A stretch of DNA of 64,000 bases from Halichondria panicea (Eukaryota; Porifera; Demospongiae; Suberitida; Halichondriidae), in the NCBI RefSeq assembly GCF_963675165.1, contig NC_087379.1:62001-126000 (forward strand). Reading direction: 5' to 3'. The position numbers and the translations under genes were made by a program. Of this stretch, positions 10,190 to 19,723 are shown one piece after another. The notes beneath the pieces are model-generated. The model was not told the origin of the DNA. It made no database searches and saw only the letters and a list, made by a program, of their open reading frames with translations. How positions within the stretch are numbered: the stretch's first letter is position 1; each line of letters starts with the position of its first letter.

Positions 10190-10620
10190 GACAGAGACGA
10201 AACAATCAACAGACGAATGAAATTTACCAAAATCGAATTATGTAACTTAAACTCAAGTATATTCAGAATGCCCACTTTATAAATTAGAAGCGTACATTGA
10301 CCAAACAAATTGGACGACAAACTACCACTCATATTTAACCAAACAACATCCAACCTGAACAAACACACGATATGCCCTCGCCAAACTTAAAAAACAAAGA
10401 ACCAAAGTCACCATAAAACCAGCAGACACAAATCTTGGCATAGATACGGACGACTACATACAACAATGCTCTCTTGTACTCTGTGACCAAAGTACGTACA
10501 GATTAACACAACAACACCAACTCAAGATAGAACATCAACTACAAGAAACCACCAGACATTTTTCACGCTGCGGTTTAATCGAGGCCATCACAACAATATC
10601 TATTTCTACACTCAGTGCAT
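10190..10620 (+). mobile_element. Decayed non-LTR or Penelope-like retroelement fragment
   Basis: At 10370-10605 the plus strand reads RYALAKLKKQ, then TIKPADTNLGIDTDDYIQQC and CDQSTYRLTQQ. KPADxNLG..xxTDDYI...L.D..TY is the conserved motif just N-terminal of the reverse transcriptase core in several retroelement families. At 10200-10290 a related stretch (TKIELCNLNS, FRMPTL) is broken by stops. The copy at 50780-50895 reads longer (LYTQVYSRMPTLEAYIDQ). It is a truncated remnant. Confidence 0.6.
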
Positions 10621-11235
10621 AATAAACTACAAGTAACTCTGCTTAGTCCGTGCAACTCACTTATATTTCAAGGTCTATACCTATTGTAGTAGTCATAACC
10701 AGCACGCTTACACGTTATATGTTCCAATAGCTCTAAAACAGCCTTGGGAACATAATTATATAACTTTATTCTTTTTACTGGGTGTGGTCAGTCATTAGCA
10801 AGTACTACACGTGGCTCATGGACTAGGCGTGTTATAAATTGCTGAAAGAGATGATGTCTCGAGGAAACACAGCTTTGGGAGTTACCTGGCAAAAATGTAC
10901 TTAATAGCCTCGTAACGCGGATAATTTTCGAGGCTCCACTGCAGATATAATGTAAAATCATCACGTGCACCACTCCATTTCCTATCCCTCTAACTCTTCA
11001 ATCTATGGTTCTATGGAATACCGAATCCACAAAATATGTACGACACTACCCCGGTACGACCAATAATTTCCCATTCTAATTCCATGCTCTCCCCTTCTGC
11101 CCACTTTATGGATCACGTACTACAACCACTCGCACGCTTACACAGATTACCTACAAAACTAAAATCTATTTGTGTTGAGTTCAACCGCGGAAGTTATGTG
11201 GTCAATTATGGCTTCATTCATGTTTTATGTGGTGG
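10621..11235. other. Intergenic, no gene seen
   Basis: Short frames only. A palindrome of the TAGCCTCG type lies near 10904-10945. Confidence 0.4.
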
Positions 11236-11240
11236 ACAAG

Positions 11241-11354
11241 TTATAGTTATTGACTGGTTGACTAGTAATTATGGCTTATAAACAACCAATGCCGAGGGCG
11301 CAGCCCAGGCTGAGGTTGGTTATAAGCCATAATTACTAGGCAACCAGTCAACAA
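11241..11354. repeat. Foldback element, about 44-bp arms
   Basis: The left arm (11241-11288, ...gactagtaattatggctta...) is inverted at 11314-11354 with about four mismatches around a GC-rich loop (gagggcgcagccc). It is likely a MITE-type hairpin. Confidence 0.75.
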
Positions 11355-11873
11355 CTGATTTATTTACTGCAAAAACAGTAAAACAGTCATTTGAACAAAC
11401 TTGCTCTCACAGCCTCAGTTAGAACAGTTACAGGCATAGAACTAGCAGTACTACTGTGGAGCTACATGAGCTAGCTAGGTTCAGCTAGCTGGAAGCCATG
11501 CATAAACTTTGACCAGACCCGCCCACCCACTAAATGCAGCTGCGAGGTTTGTACATGTAGCTAGCTAGCTACCTGTACTGCGTACTGTAGCTCTGAACTA
11601 GTCTGTTATTGTCAATAACACCACAGTCTACTTGTAATCCTCTACTTCTGAGCCACAGCCTTGACTACTGAGAAAGCACAGAGCAAGAGCTATCAATACT
11701 GTCAAGCTTACAAAACATTTTTGAATTTTATCGCATGCAATAAACCAAGATGCATCGTATCAATTCAAATCTGCTGAGGAAGTAGATTATAAGAATAGTG
11801 CCTGGGGGAAGTAATTATATAATATAATTACTGGACATCACCTAGGATACGGACTGAATCAGTAAATAATTAA

Positions 11874-12480
11874 GGTTACGGTATACAGTTCCCACCCACG
11901 CTCAAATTTGCGTGGGTGTTCAATGCAGTTCACTAGTAAAATGGCTCTCATCTGGCAACGGTCACTTGTCGTCAATTCTAAGCATCAGGAAACCCCTCCT
12001 TACCGTATAGTCTGCTGTTTCTTATTATACGAATAAAGGGGCAGGGCGACTCGAAGAGTTTTTCCCACGAGAGTAAGTTGAAACAAAGTTACGGCCATTT
12101 CTAGCTGTTTTTGTAGGCTAATATGGCGACTGTAGAGTAGTAACAAGGATATATTTTTTGCTGTAAGGTCTCTATGAACAAGATCTCTTCGAGTCGCCCT
12201 CCAGTAAATCTTTAGGCATCGAATACTGGTCAGAAAGACAACCTGGAAGCTATGCAGTCAACAAAACTTGATGCCAAAATTTTCAGTTTTTTCCAGCTGA
12301 CCTCAGACCACTTCATTGGATTACAAGACATAGATACTTTTAGCTACAATAATAGCTAGCATTGTTTCATGATCTCTTTTCATTGATAATCATTGCAAGT
12401 TACAAAAACAATGTAGTGATGAGAAATAAAGAAAATAAATATCTTATGAATTATTCATGAGCAATTAGTATACCGTAACC
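11874..12480. mobile_element. 607-bp MITE-like element with TTAA target duplication
   Basis: Perfect 13-bp terminal inverted repeats GGTTACGGTATAC / GTATACCGTAACC, flanked on both sides by TTAA (11870-11873, 12481-12484). TTAA is the target of piggyBac-type transposases. There is no coding capacity. Inside, cgactcgaagag near 12049 is inverted at about 12186. Confidence 0.65.
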
Positions 12481-12683
12481 TTAAGTATGCCTGGGACTTC
12501 TACATGGAAATGCCTGGTTGGAGCTTACCAGCTCTACAGCATATAGATAGAAGCGCTTTTTAACAAGGAATCCAATGGTATATGAAACTTTGAATTTCAG
12601 TGAAGTATGACAAAGTTAACTTTATGAAGGTGAAACTCAACATAAATAGACCTTTTAATTATGGACTAATGGCAAATCCAACC

Positions 12684-13054
12684 CAGGGGCGTAGACAGGG
12701 GGGGCTCATGGTGCTCAAGCACCCTCTTTCTATCTGAGATTGTACACAAAGTGTACCTGATTGTCTAGCTGAGCACCCCCTTCTCTTCCAGATCTTGCTG
12801 CAGTTAGCTAGCTAGTAGGCAAGCAAAACGAATTGGTCTTTAAACTGTTAGCTATTCTGGCTTAGATCTATAGACTAGTTCTCTTTCGTAGCAAAATAGG
12901 CTTCTCTATGCAAATAGAAGATTGGGCCAAGCCCAACTATTAATTATTACGTCATTAATAAGAGGTGTGGCTTCCGGTCAACCAAATTTCGGCGCTCCGC
13001 GCCCTCTTTCATCATGGTAGCACCCTCATCCTCAAAATCCTGACTATGCCCCTG
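12684..13054. mobile_element. hAT-like MITE (CAGGGGCGTAG ends)
   Basis: It begins caggggcgtagacagg and ends cctgactatgcccctg, an imperfect 16-bp inverted repeat of the CAGGGGCRTAG type seen in many hAT MITEs. The 371 bp hold no gene, and I could not find a clear 8-bp target duplication. Confidence 0.55.
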
Positions 13055-13059
13055 TAACC

Positions 13060-13560
13060 AAGGTTAGATCTTATACATGCCCCCTTTCCAAACACACACA
13101 CAAGTAATTAGCGAATCCACATTGTCAGAATCAAGGTTAGATCTTACACTGATTGTACATGTAGCTACAAGCCACAAAACACCTAAACGTAAGATGATAC
13201 CCAGATAGAGCCTAAACACAATATCGATATCGTCATGGTATTAAAATTAGCTGCAAAGAAAGAACATCCTCAAAATGGAGAGAAAAATTCTAACGTTATC
13301 ACGTGGGTTACATTTTGCTCAAGATTCTGACTACTACATAAAACAATAGTACGATCTTTGGGCATTCAATTTCAACGATTTTCTGACATTCTGTAAGATA
13401 TACCTTTCAAATGTTGCCAAGCACATCATTTGAAAGTCGCTTTAAGCAAATAATGACATTGGATCAACGGTACTAAAGTTATGGCTGTTAACTACCCCTC
13501 CCCTCAAGAAGAGTACGTTAGATCTTTAATGGTTACTAAAGCACACTAACTACAAACAAA
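13060..13560. other. Repeat-derived spacer
   Basis: 13060-13210 matches the segment near 23030, 31850 and 36020 (caaggttagatc, catgtagctacaagcca). 13370-13500 is a foldback-repeat copy. No coding region seen. Confidence 0.5.
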
Positions 13561-13732
13561 AGGATTATATGTACTAGCCTCGTTCACTGGCCTACCCTGG
13601 GATCCAGGCTATAATTATATGTACATGACATAATTATGTACAGTACATGACCTTGCAGTATTGACCCTAAACACACACCTGGGTACATACTGTCAAGGAG
13701 GTCATGATGAACACACACTAACCTGAGGAGAT

Positions 13733-13880
13733 AGGTTCTCCCTGGAGAGTACGGAGGGCAGGTACTGGTTGGAGGAGGCCGTGAGAACAGCTGCACCAGA
13801 CACACCTCCCAGTCTCACACACACTAGAGCTGCACAACAGACACACCAGGATGGAGCACGCCTAGTTTCCCGATCACCTT
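13733..13880 (-). pseudogene. Unassigned exon remnant, unit B1
   Basis: A minus-strand frame reads GGVSGAAVLTASSNQYLPS then VLSRENLSPQ, ending at a GTTAGT donor at 13733. The matching exon of B3 (51214-51343) is shorter upstream; B1 carries about 40 extra bases that shift the choice of acceptor. Its position after an exon with LEVSFTKDGSGYFLKAAE suggests NUP210, whose human protein has [22 protein letters not shown], but this half does not align clearly. Confidence 0.4.
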
Positions 13881-14155
13881 CCCACGTACACACACCTCTG
13901 CACAACGGCCCGGGAAATAGGTAGAGTCTGTGGAGTGTGTGTGCAGGGGAGGGGGCGGTAAACACAAGCAGTGCAGAAGTGTGGGCAGTGAGCAAGTGTA
14001 GTTGTAGGAATTAATTTTCTGACAAAATAATCTTCCCAACACATACACTTCAAAAAACCTCAAGGCCATTCCAACAAACTGGACTGAATGCATATACAGT
14101 AGTTCCTTCACAAGTCCCTAACACACATACACAGCTGTGCTTATGCAACCCTCAC

Positions 14156-14275
14156 CTTCAGCTGCCTTGAGGAAGTATCCACTGCCATCTTTGGTGAAGG
14201 ACACCTCCAGCAGCTACATGACACGGTCCAGTAGTCCATGGATCACTTCAAACCCGGGGGTACGACTATAATACA
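14156..14275 (-). pseudogene. Chimeric exon: APH1 5' part fused to NUP210-like 3' part, unit B1
   Basis: The exon starts at an acceptor (ttgtgtgcag) and reads YYSRTPGFEVIHG, the same as the APH1 exon at 39745-39810. After the bases ccatgga it switches to a different sequence, a stop (TAG), then LLEVSFTKDGSGYFLKAAE with a gtgagg donor, resembling a NUP210 luminal exon. The breakpoint is therefore inside an exon. The identical chimera is in B3 (51597-51715). Confidence 0.65.
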
Positions 14276-14439
14276 CTGCACACAACCGACGATGGTTCCG
14301 TGTTCCCACATCTACAGCATAGGACACACAAATTAGTGAGCTTTGGCACTGCGAGCAATTAGCGGTTTTAAGACACTTTAATTGTATACAATAGTGCTTT
14401 CTCAGAACTACAGAATGAGTCTTTGAGTTTGTTAAATAG

Positions 14440-14800
14440 GACGTTCCTAACACAAGTTATGGCCTCTAAAAGATAGCTCTAAAAACAAACCTGATTTTTC
14501 AACAGCCATTACTTTAATACCGTTGATCCAATGTCAAAAATGTTATGATTTTCTGAAAGCTTAGAAGAGACCTTTCAAATGATGTGTTTCGATCCGAAAT
14601 TTTGTTGGGGAAATTTGTCATTTTCCGCCTTGGACCATGGGCTATTATTCATGGTATGGCCAAATTGGGAAATACTGTTATCTCTCAAATATAAACTTTG
14701 ATGACAAGTCTCTTTCTAAGCTTTCAGAAAATCAGAAAATCAGAAAATCATTGAAATTGTATCCACGGAATTCAAGTTATGGCAACTAAAAGATAGCTCT
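14440..14800. repeat. Foldback repeat family, copy in B1
   Basis: Left arm ctgaaagcttagaagagacc and right arm gtctctttctaagctttcag lie about 150 bp apart. Between them is the phrase ccatgggctattattcatgg, itself near-palindromic, and the unit is flanked by aagttatggc on both sides. Near-identical copies are at 39985-40310 and 51900-52240. Confidence 0.75.
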
Positions 14801-14897
14801 GAAAACAGGCCTGATTTTGAAAAAAACACTCACGCCTTCCCCTAGAAAACAGAAGATTAATTAATGTCAGCACTTCCGTCTCTAAAAAACTGCTTAC

Positions 14898-15563
14898 CTT
14901 GCAAACAGTGTCCTGGCCAGATAAAATCTCATTCTTCTGTGGAGTGAACCCCAGACCAGCCAGAATACAGCCAGCTCTGTGAGTGAGTGAGCACAGTGTG
15001 TAAGATGGTACTTGATCTACTGGGTACAGTTACCTTGCTGGTGCTTTGTCAGCGTCTATCTCCTATAGTGGAAGGTATACCTCAGCCAGCTCATCAGAAG
15101 CGCTACACATACAGAGGGAGGGGCAGATGAAAGGTAAATAAAGTACTGAAAAATAAGTGACTGAAATATACACACAAACCATAATCACACGAATGCTCAC
15201 TAGCAGTCAAACACACAGTACACTACACACTAGGACACCTACACACTGGTAACCCTAATTATAGCTGGACACCAATAATTATTTGGTAATAAAATTCATT
15301 ATTGTAATTTTACTGTACTTAAAACACCTCCCCCCACCCCTAGTATACAGACCTGCCTGCTGCTGTGTCCTTGTCCCCTGAGGCCAGTAGCTCCCCCTCT
15401 ATAGCGAGCAGCTGCACTCTCTCAGTGTCACACTTGAGTACACTATCCAGTGCTAGTGTGTTGTCCCCGGTGACCTCTTGCTCCACGTGTAGTACACTCA
15501 CACCAGCTGGTAGACGCAGCTCACGACACGCCATAGAGCGGAGGAGGGTGGACTTGCCAACAC
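14898..15563 (-). pseudogene. ABCF3-like fragment, three exons, unit B1
   Basis: ABCF3 is a soluble twin-ABC ATPase. Exons on the minus strand: 15563-15353 with the Walker A end GVGKSTLLRSMACRELRLP and VLHVEQEVTGDN (human GLGKTTLL, LLHVEQEVAGDD); 15102-15034 with DELAEVYLPL, EIDADKAPAR (human AELAEIYAKL, EIEADKAPAR); 14976-14898 with GCILAGLGFTPQ (human VILAGLGFTP). In the last exon the signature segment (EFSGGW) is missing and the text jumps, out of frame, to RMRFYLARTLFAR. B1 also has TAG for CAG in LPLQE. The upstream and downstream ABCF3 exons are absent. Confidence 0.8.
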
Positions 15564-15659
15564 CTGCACTTGTGAGAGGGGGTGTGGTTAGGGGAGGGGA
15601 GAGACACACATGTATCACTACAAGTATGCTAGCTGCATGGTTAGATATCTGACACTATG

Positions 15660-15765
15660 TCCGGTTTAATGTTCAACCTGTGTGTGTGTGTGTGTGTGTT
15701 GGTGGGAGTGTGTGTGTGTGTGGGTGGGAGTGTGTGTGGGTGGGAGTGTGTGTGGGTGGCATAAT
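15660..15765. repeat. GT/GGGT-rich tract inside NUP210 intron
   Basis: (tg)n with repeated gtgggtgggagtg. It adjoins cctgtgtgtg, the remnant of the exon-2 acceptor of NUP210. Equivalent tracts lie at 24394-24445, 41196-41296 and 53113-53162. Confidence 0.85.
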
Positions 15766-15976
15766 AATTATACGTAATCATTAATTATTTTTATTGCACT
15801 ATAATTATATAATAATTATTGGACGCTGGAATTCACCGAGCAATATTAAGCCACGTTAAAATTGTTTTTAGGCCTAAATCTTTGCACCAAGCTTAATTAA
15901 CTATTGACTGTAACTCAGGGTCACAGCTTGCACCAGTATCCCCCCTCCCCTACACACACACAGTAGGTACACTGAC

Positions 15977-16150
15977 CAAGAGAAGCAACCTTGAGGGGAG
16001 CTCAGAGTGAAGTTGACCTTGACTCCAGTGCTGGAGGGGACATAGGGAAGTAAAACCACCCTTACTTTCAGCTTCCCCAGAGAGCTGGCTTTATGAAGGG
16101 AGCAGACAATCGAGTGTGAGGACCGTGGCTGCTATCAAGGCTGCCTTCAT
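15977..16150 (-). pseudogene. NUP210-like exon 1 remnant, unit T1
   Basis: It starts MKAALIAATVLTL as in the intact copy at 24661-24830, then an altered stretch (gacaatcgagtg) shifts the frame before the KLKVPVVLLPY part. Only the first 25 bases or so of exon 2 survive next to it (15655-15680), where the B1 segment begins. Confidence 0.7.
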
Positions 16151-16321
16151 CTTGCATGATATCTAGTACAGTTTTCAGTGAGTCCACATGGCTTTCTGAT
16201 CTCTGACCCCATATGCAACACCCCCTCATCTTGAGCAGCCCCTCCCCCACTTTGTTTGCAGAATAAGCTAACAAAATTTCTTTACATAAATAATTAATAA
16301 TAACACACTCATGCACCAATG

Positions 16322-16551
16322 CTAAGACTCAGAGTCCAATTGTTTGATGTAGTGTAGCACAGTGTCCATGGAGGGTCTGTCCTGAGGGGAGTGAGAGACA
16401 CAGGAGGTGATGAGTGGGTGGAGCTCCCTCCATACACCTTCCATACTCGATAGCAAACCAAGAAATACAGCAGCTTCAGGAAATCTGCCATTCACCACTT
16501 CACAAGCAAGCACTCCAAAACTGTACACATCATCTTTGTCCATGCACGAGA
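16322..16551 (-). pseudogene. Stray last exon of an NHR-kinase, unit T1
   Basis: An open exon from acceptor to stop: DDVYSFGVLACEVVN, GVWRELHPLI, QDRPSMDTVLHYIKQLDSES-stop. Unlike the A1 and T2 versions it keeps its stop and frame. No other kinase exon exists within unit T1, so it cannot encode a kinase here unless it is spliced from C1 or further upstream. Confidence 0.7.
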
Positions 16552-17301
16552 CTGTGGGGGGAGGGAAAATAGGTTCAGGAAATTGATCACATAAACATAA
16601 ATAACACAATCTACAATTAAATAGACAGTAGTGTACAACACAGGAATAGGGACAGTACTATCCAATGAGAGGTTAATGGATTGTGAATGACACTGTACAA
16701 GCTTGATTGCGTTGTAACTATAAATGGGAAATTGCATGACCAATCTATTGAGCGAATTTCGCAATTGAAAAGTCGCTGTATTTTAAACCCGATAATAATT
16801 ATTATAGTACCAGGAGTTCATGCACTCCTGATGTAGTACAAAATGGGATCATCATAATTATACACGTATAATAATTATTATTACAAGCCATGTACAAGAC
16901 TATGTAGCTGGTACCCTACACAGGTTTAGAATTTAATATCGCATGCATGCAGGCTGCTATTCCGTGAAAATTAAATTCGCGAAAACCTTTCAACGGTCAT
17001 TCTACGAAAGTTTATACCTTACCCGCTATACGGTATACAGTACACACGGACAGTGGTGTGCCCGGAATATCTTAACTTTTCAAACCTCCATCTCATAAAT
17101 GATCCTAGTAAACTATAGGCCTTATTCTGTGGGCACATCTCTGAGTACAAGGGTCAGAGAATAACGAGCAAATTAGGTACACAAATAAATTCTAGAGAAT
17201 GGATTATAACTTTCCCAGCCAACCTAGTGATGGATGACTATCGACACACCCACTACTTAACTGTAACTGTTTCCACATTAACCCCTTTGAAACGTACGTA
17301 C

Positions 17302-17432
17302 CTTCCTCGTAAAAAGCCTGCACACTGAAACGTTCGGCTCCTCCCCCAACAGCAGCTCCCTCGTACGAGTTGTGATCTCAATACGCTCAATTGAGGCTAC
17401 AAATACGTCACAACGCAGTGTCTGCCCCGTGG
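17302..17432 (-). pseudogene. NUP210-like early luminal exon, unit T1 (frameshifted)
   Basis: The same exon as 3375-3506 (TLRCDVFVASIE, TTRTRELLLGEE), but one G is missing in the run before the codons for FSVQAF, so the end reads out of frame. A GT tract (17437-17494) again abuts its acceptor. Confidence 0.7.
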
Positions 17433-18357
17433 CTGCGTGTGTGTGTGTGGGGTGTGTGTGTGTGGGTGTGGGTGTGTGTGTGTGTGTGTGTGTGTGATAA
17501 AGTTATGGCCGTTCAACAACCCCATCAGTTTAATCAATGGTCCGAGGACTGCATGTTTACGTTTCCAAAACTTGAATTCAGTGGATCATAATTATTTCAA
17601 CAATTTTCTGATTTTGTGTAAGCTTAGAAAGAGACCTCAAAGTTCATTACTTCCGAAAAACAACAAATTCTGTCCACAACAAAATTTTAGATCGAAAAAC
17701 ATAATTTGAAAGGTCTCTTTCTAAGCTTTCAGAAAAAAGTATCGTGAGAGTTTTGACATTAGATAAAGTTACGGCTATTGAAAGATGTTCAACTACCCTC
17801 TCCCCTGCATGCTAACTCATCAATTTCGGCCATTTATTGCTAAACAGGAGATTAGAATGGAGTGTGCGTGGGAGTTGTATAATCCTCTTTATGAGCTCCT
17901 AGCAATACATATTGCATAATGTACGGTACCTCTGTTTTATCAAAGTGAGCCGTGTTTTTGGTATCCACGGCTACCACTAGGGACTTCCCCTTGGTCCTAG
18001 TGGTGAGCAATCCCCTCCACCTCACAAGACCATTCAGTCACCTGATATAAAAAATGTATTACAATCTGAATTATACAACTGTCTACTACACTTTTCTTTG
18101 ATGCAAATGTTCGTATGAACTGTTCTTACGTGCACTTTGTATTCTAAATATTGGTACAGCTCAGGATAGTGACGTTGAACCTAGCGGTAGAGCAGTTTTC
18201 ATTTTTGTATGATGCTCTACAATACGAAAAATACGAACATTTCTACCTCACGTAAATTACTCGCTATACGGTAATTATTATTACAAGCCATGTACAAGCC
18301 TATGTAGCTGGTACCCTACACAGGTTTAGCTCTCAACAAGCTAGCTAGCACACTCAC

Positions 18358-18507
18358 ATTCAATTGGTGCTGGTATTTGAACTCTGTTTGGGGGTCCCAG
18401 AGAATGACGAGGTGTTTGGGGGTCACTTGAACTGGGTCGTTGATCTCCACCACCTGGTGCTTGGTTATGAGGGTCGGGAGGTCATGAACCTCACCAGTGT
18501 CTGGGTG
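18358..18507 (-). pseudogene. NUP210-like middle exon, unit T1
   Basis: A 50-codon exon encoding the same peptide as 4448-4597, with the same splice borders. Confidence 0.7.
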
Positions 18508-19179
18508 CTGCAAACAGTCAAGTAACTCAATGACATTATCAGGAATAATCAGAGCCGTGGGTTATAGTGAGGGCGCCCTTGTTTAGAGGGTGATTGAAGA
18601 GCAGTATTTCATTAGACGTCAGTTCTGGTGGATTGCAAAAGAGGAGAGAAAGAAAGAAATTGACACTCAGGGAGCTGTGTGTGTGTGTGTGTGGGCGTGT
18701 GGATAAGTACAGTATGGTGTGCAGTATAATAAAGAATTACATGTACTGTGTACTAGTATACACGTTGCATGCAGTCAACACAATTCCACCAACCTTATGA
18801 TACTGGGATACCAGACTACATTATGTTCTGGTGGTTCAATTTCAATGGTTTTATGGTTTTATGAAATAGCACAATCAACCCCCACATTATGAGCAACAAA
18901 ATGTCAGAAAAAGACCAGGACTGTAGTCCATGGTATTTAGCTGAAATCTGGCTATAATAATGATCAATTTTAAGCATACCAAATGAATGAGCTCCATTTA
19001 ACTTAAAAAAAGCTCCCATAACTTCAGAAAATTGAAATCAGATACCGAAATTCAAGTTACAGGTTCTCAAAGTGGTACAGCCACCACTGTACACATGTAA
19101 CTCTTATAGGAAGTTCTATCAAAGTAATGGTATGCTAAAATCAGTGGCAAAAGTTGTCCCCCTCAACAACACACTTACT

Positions 19180-19570
19180 ATCTGAGTCCTTGTGTTGTAG
19201 TGAGGATGTCTGGGGGGTGCATGGGTAGAGCATTCTGATTGGACGATCACCACGTACATTGAAGTTCCAGTCCGGTGACCCTTGACCTCTGTGAGTGGAG
19301 TCTCCCCACTGTCGTATTGGTCAGCTTCAATGAATACTGCTCTGATGGCATGGTGATGACCTCTAACCTCCCATACTTCCATCTCTCCACCCGAACTCGA
19401 CAAAGGACAGTGGAAGAATGTACACATCCATGGAGGGTTGTAGAATCATGTTCTCAATGACTAGTAGCTTGATGATATCAGGCTCCACCCCCTGTCACGC
19501 CCTCTCCCTCAGACGGACCTTGACCTTGGCCGTACCAGTTTTGACACCCACCACCAGCACCATGGAGACC
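19180..19570 (-). pseudogene. NUP210-like exons fused by deletion, unit T1
   Basis: It reads through from NTGTAKVKVRLRERA (human TGSSKLKARI) to VEPDIIKLLVIEN, MDVYILPLSFVEF, then a one-base loss at tcgagttcggg shifts the frame before EVITMPSEQYSLKLT. The 1.1-kb D segment present in A1 between 5390 and 6540 is absent. The T2 copy (27900-28280) carries the same lesion. Confidence 0.65.
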
Positions 19571-19723
19571 CTGCAGCGGAGGGGATACTAAAGGTACGAC
19601 TATAACAGGAGAGACTCAGTACAAACGTACACAGAGACAGCATGGGCAAAGAATTCACTGGTTTCAATTTCAATATTCATTAGCAATGTTACAATAACTC
19701 AACAATTTAATAACAAAAATAAA

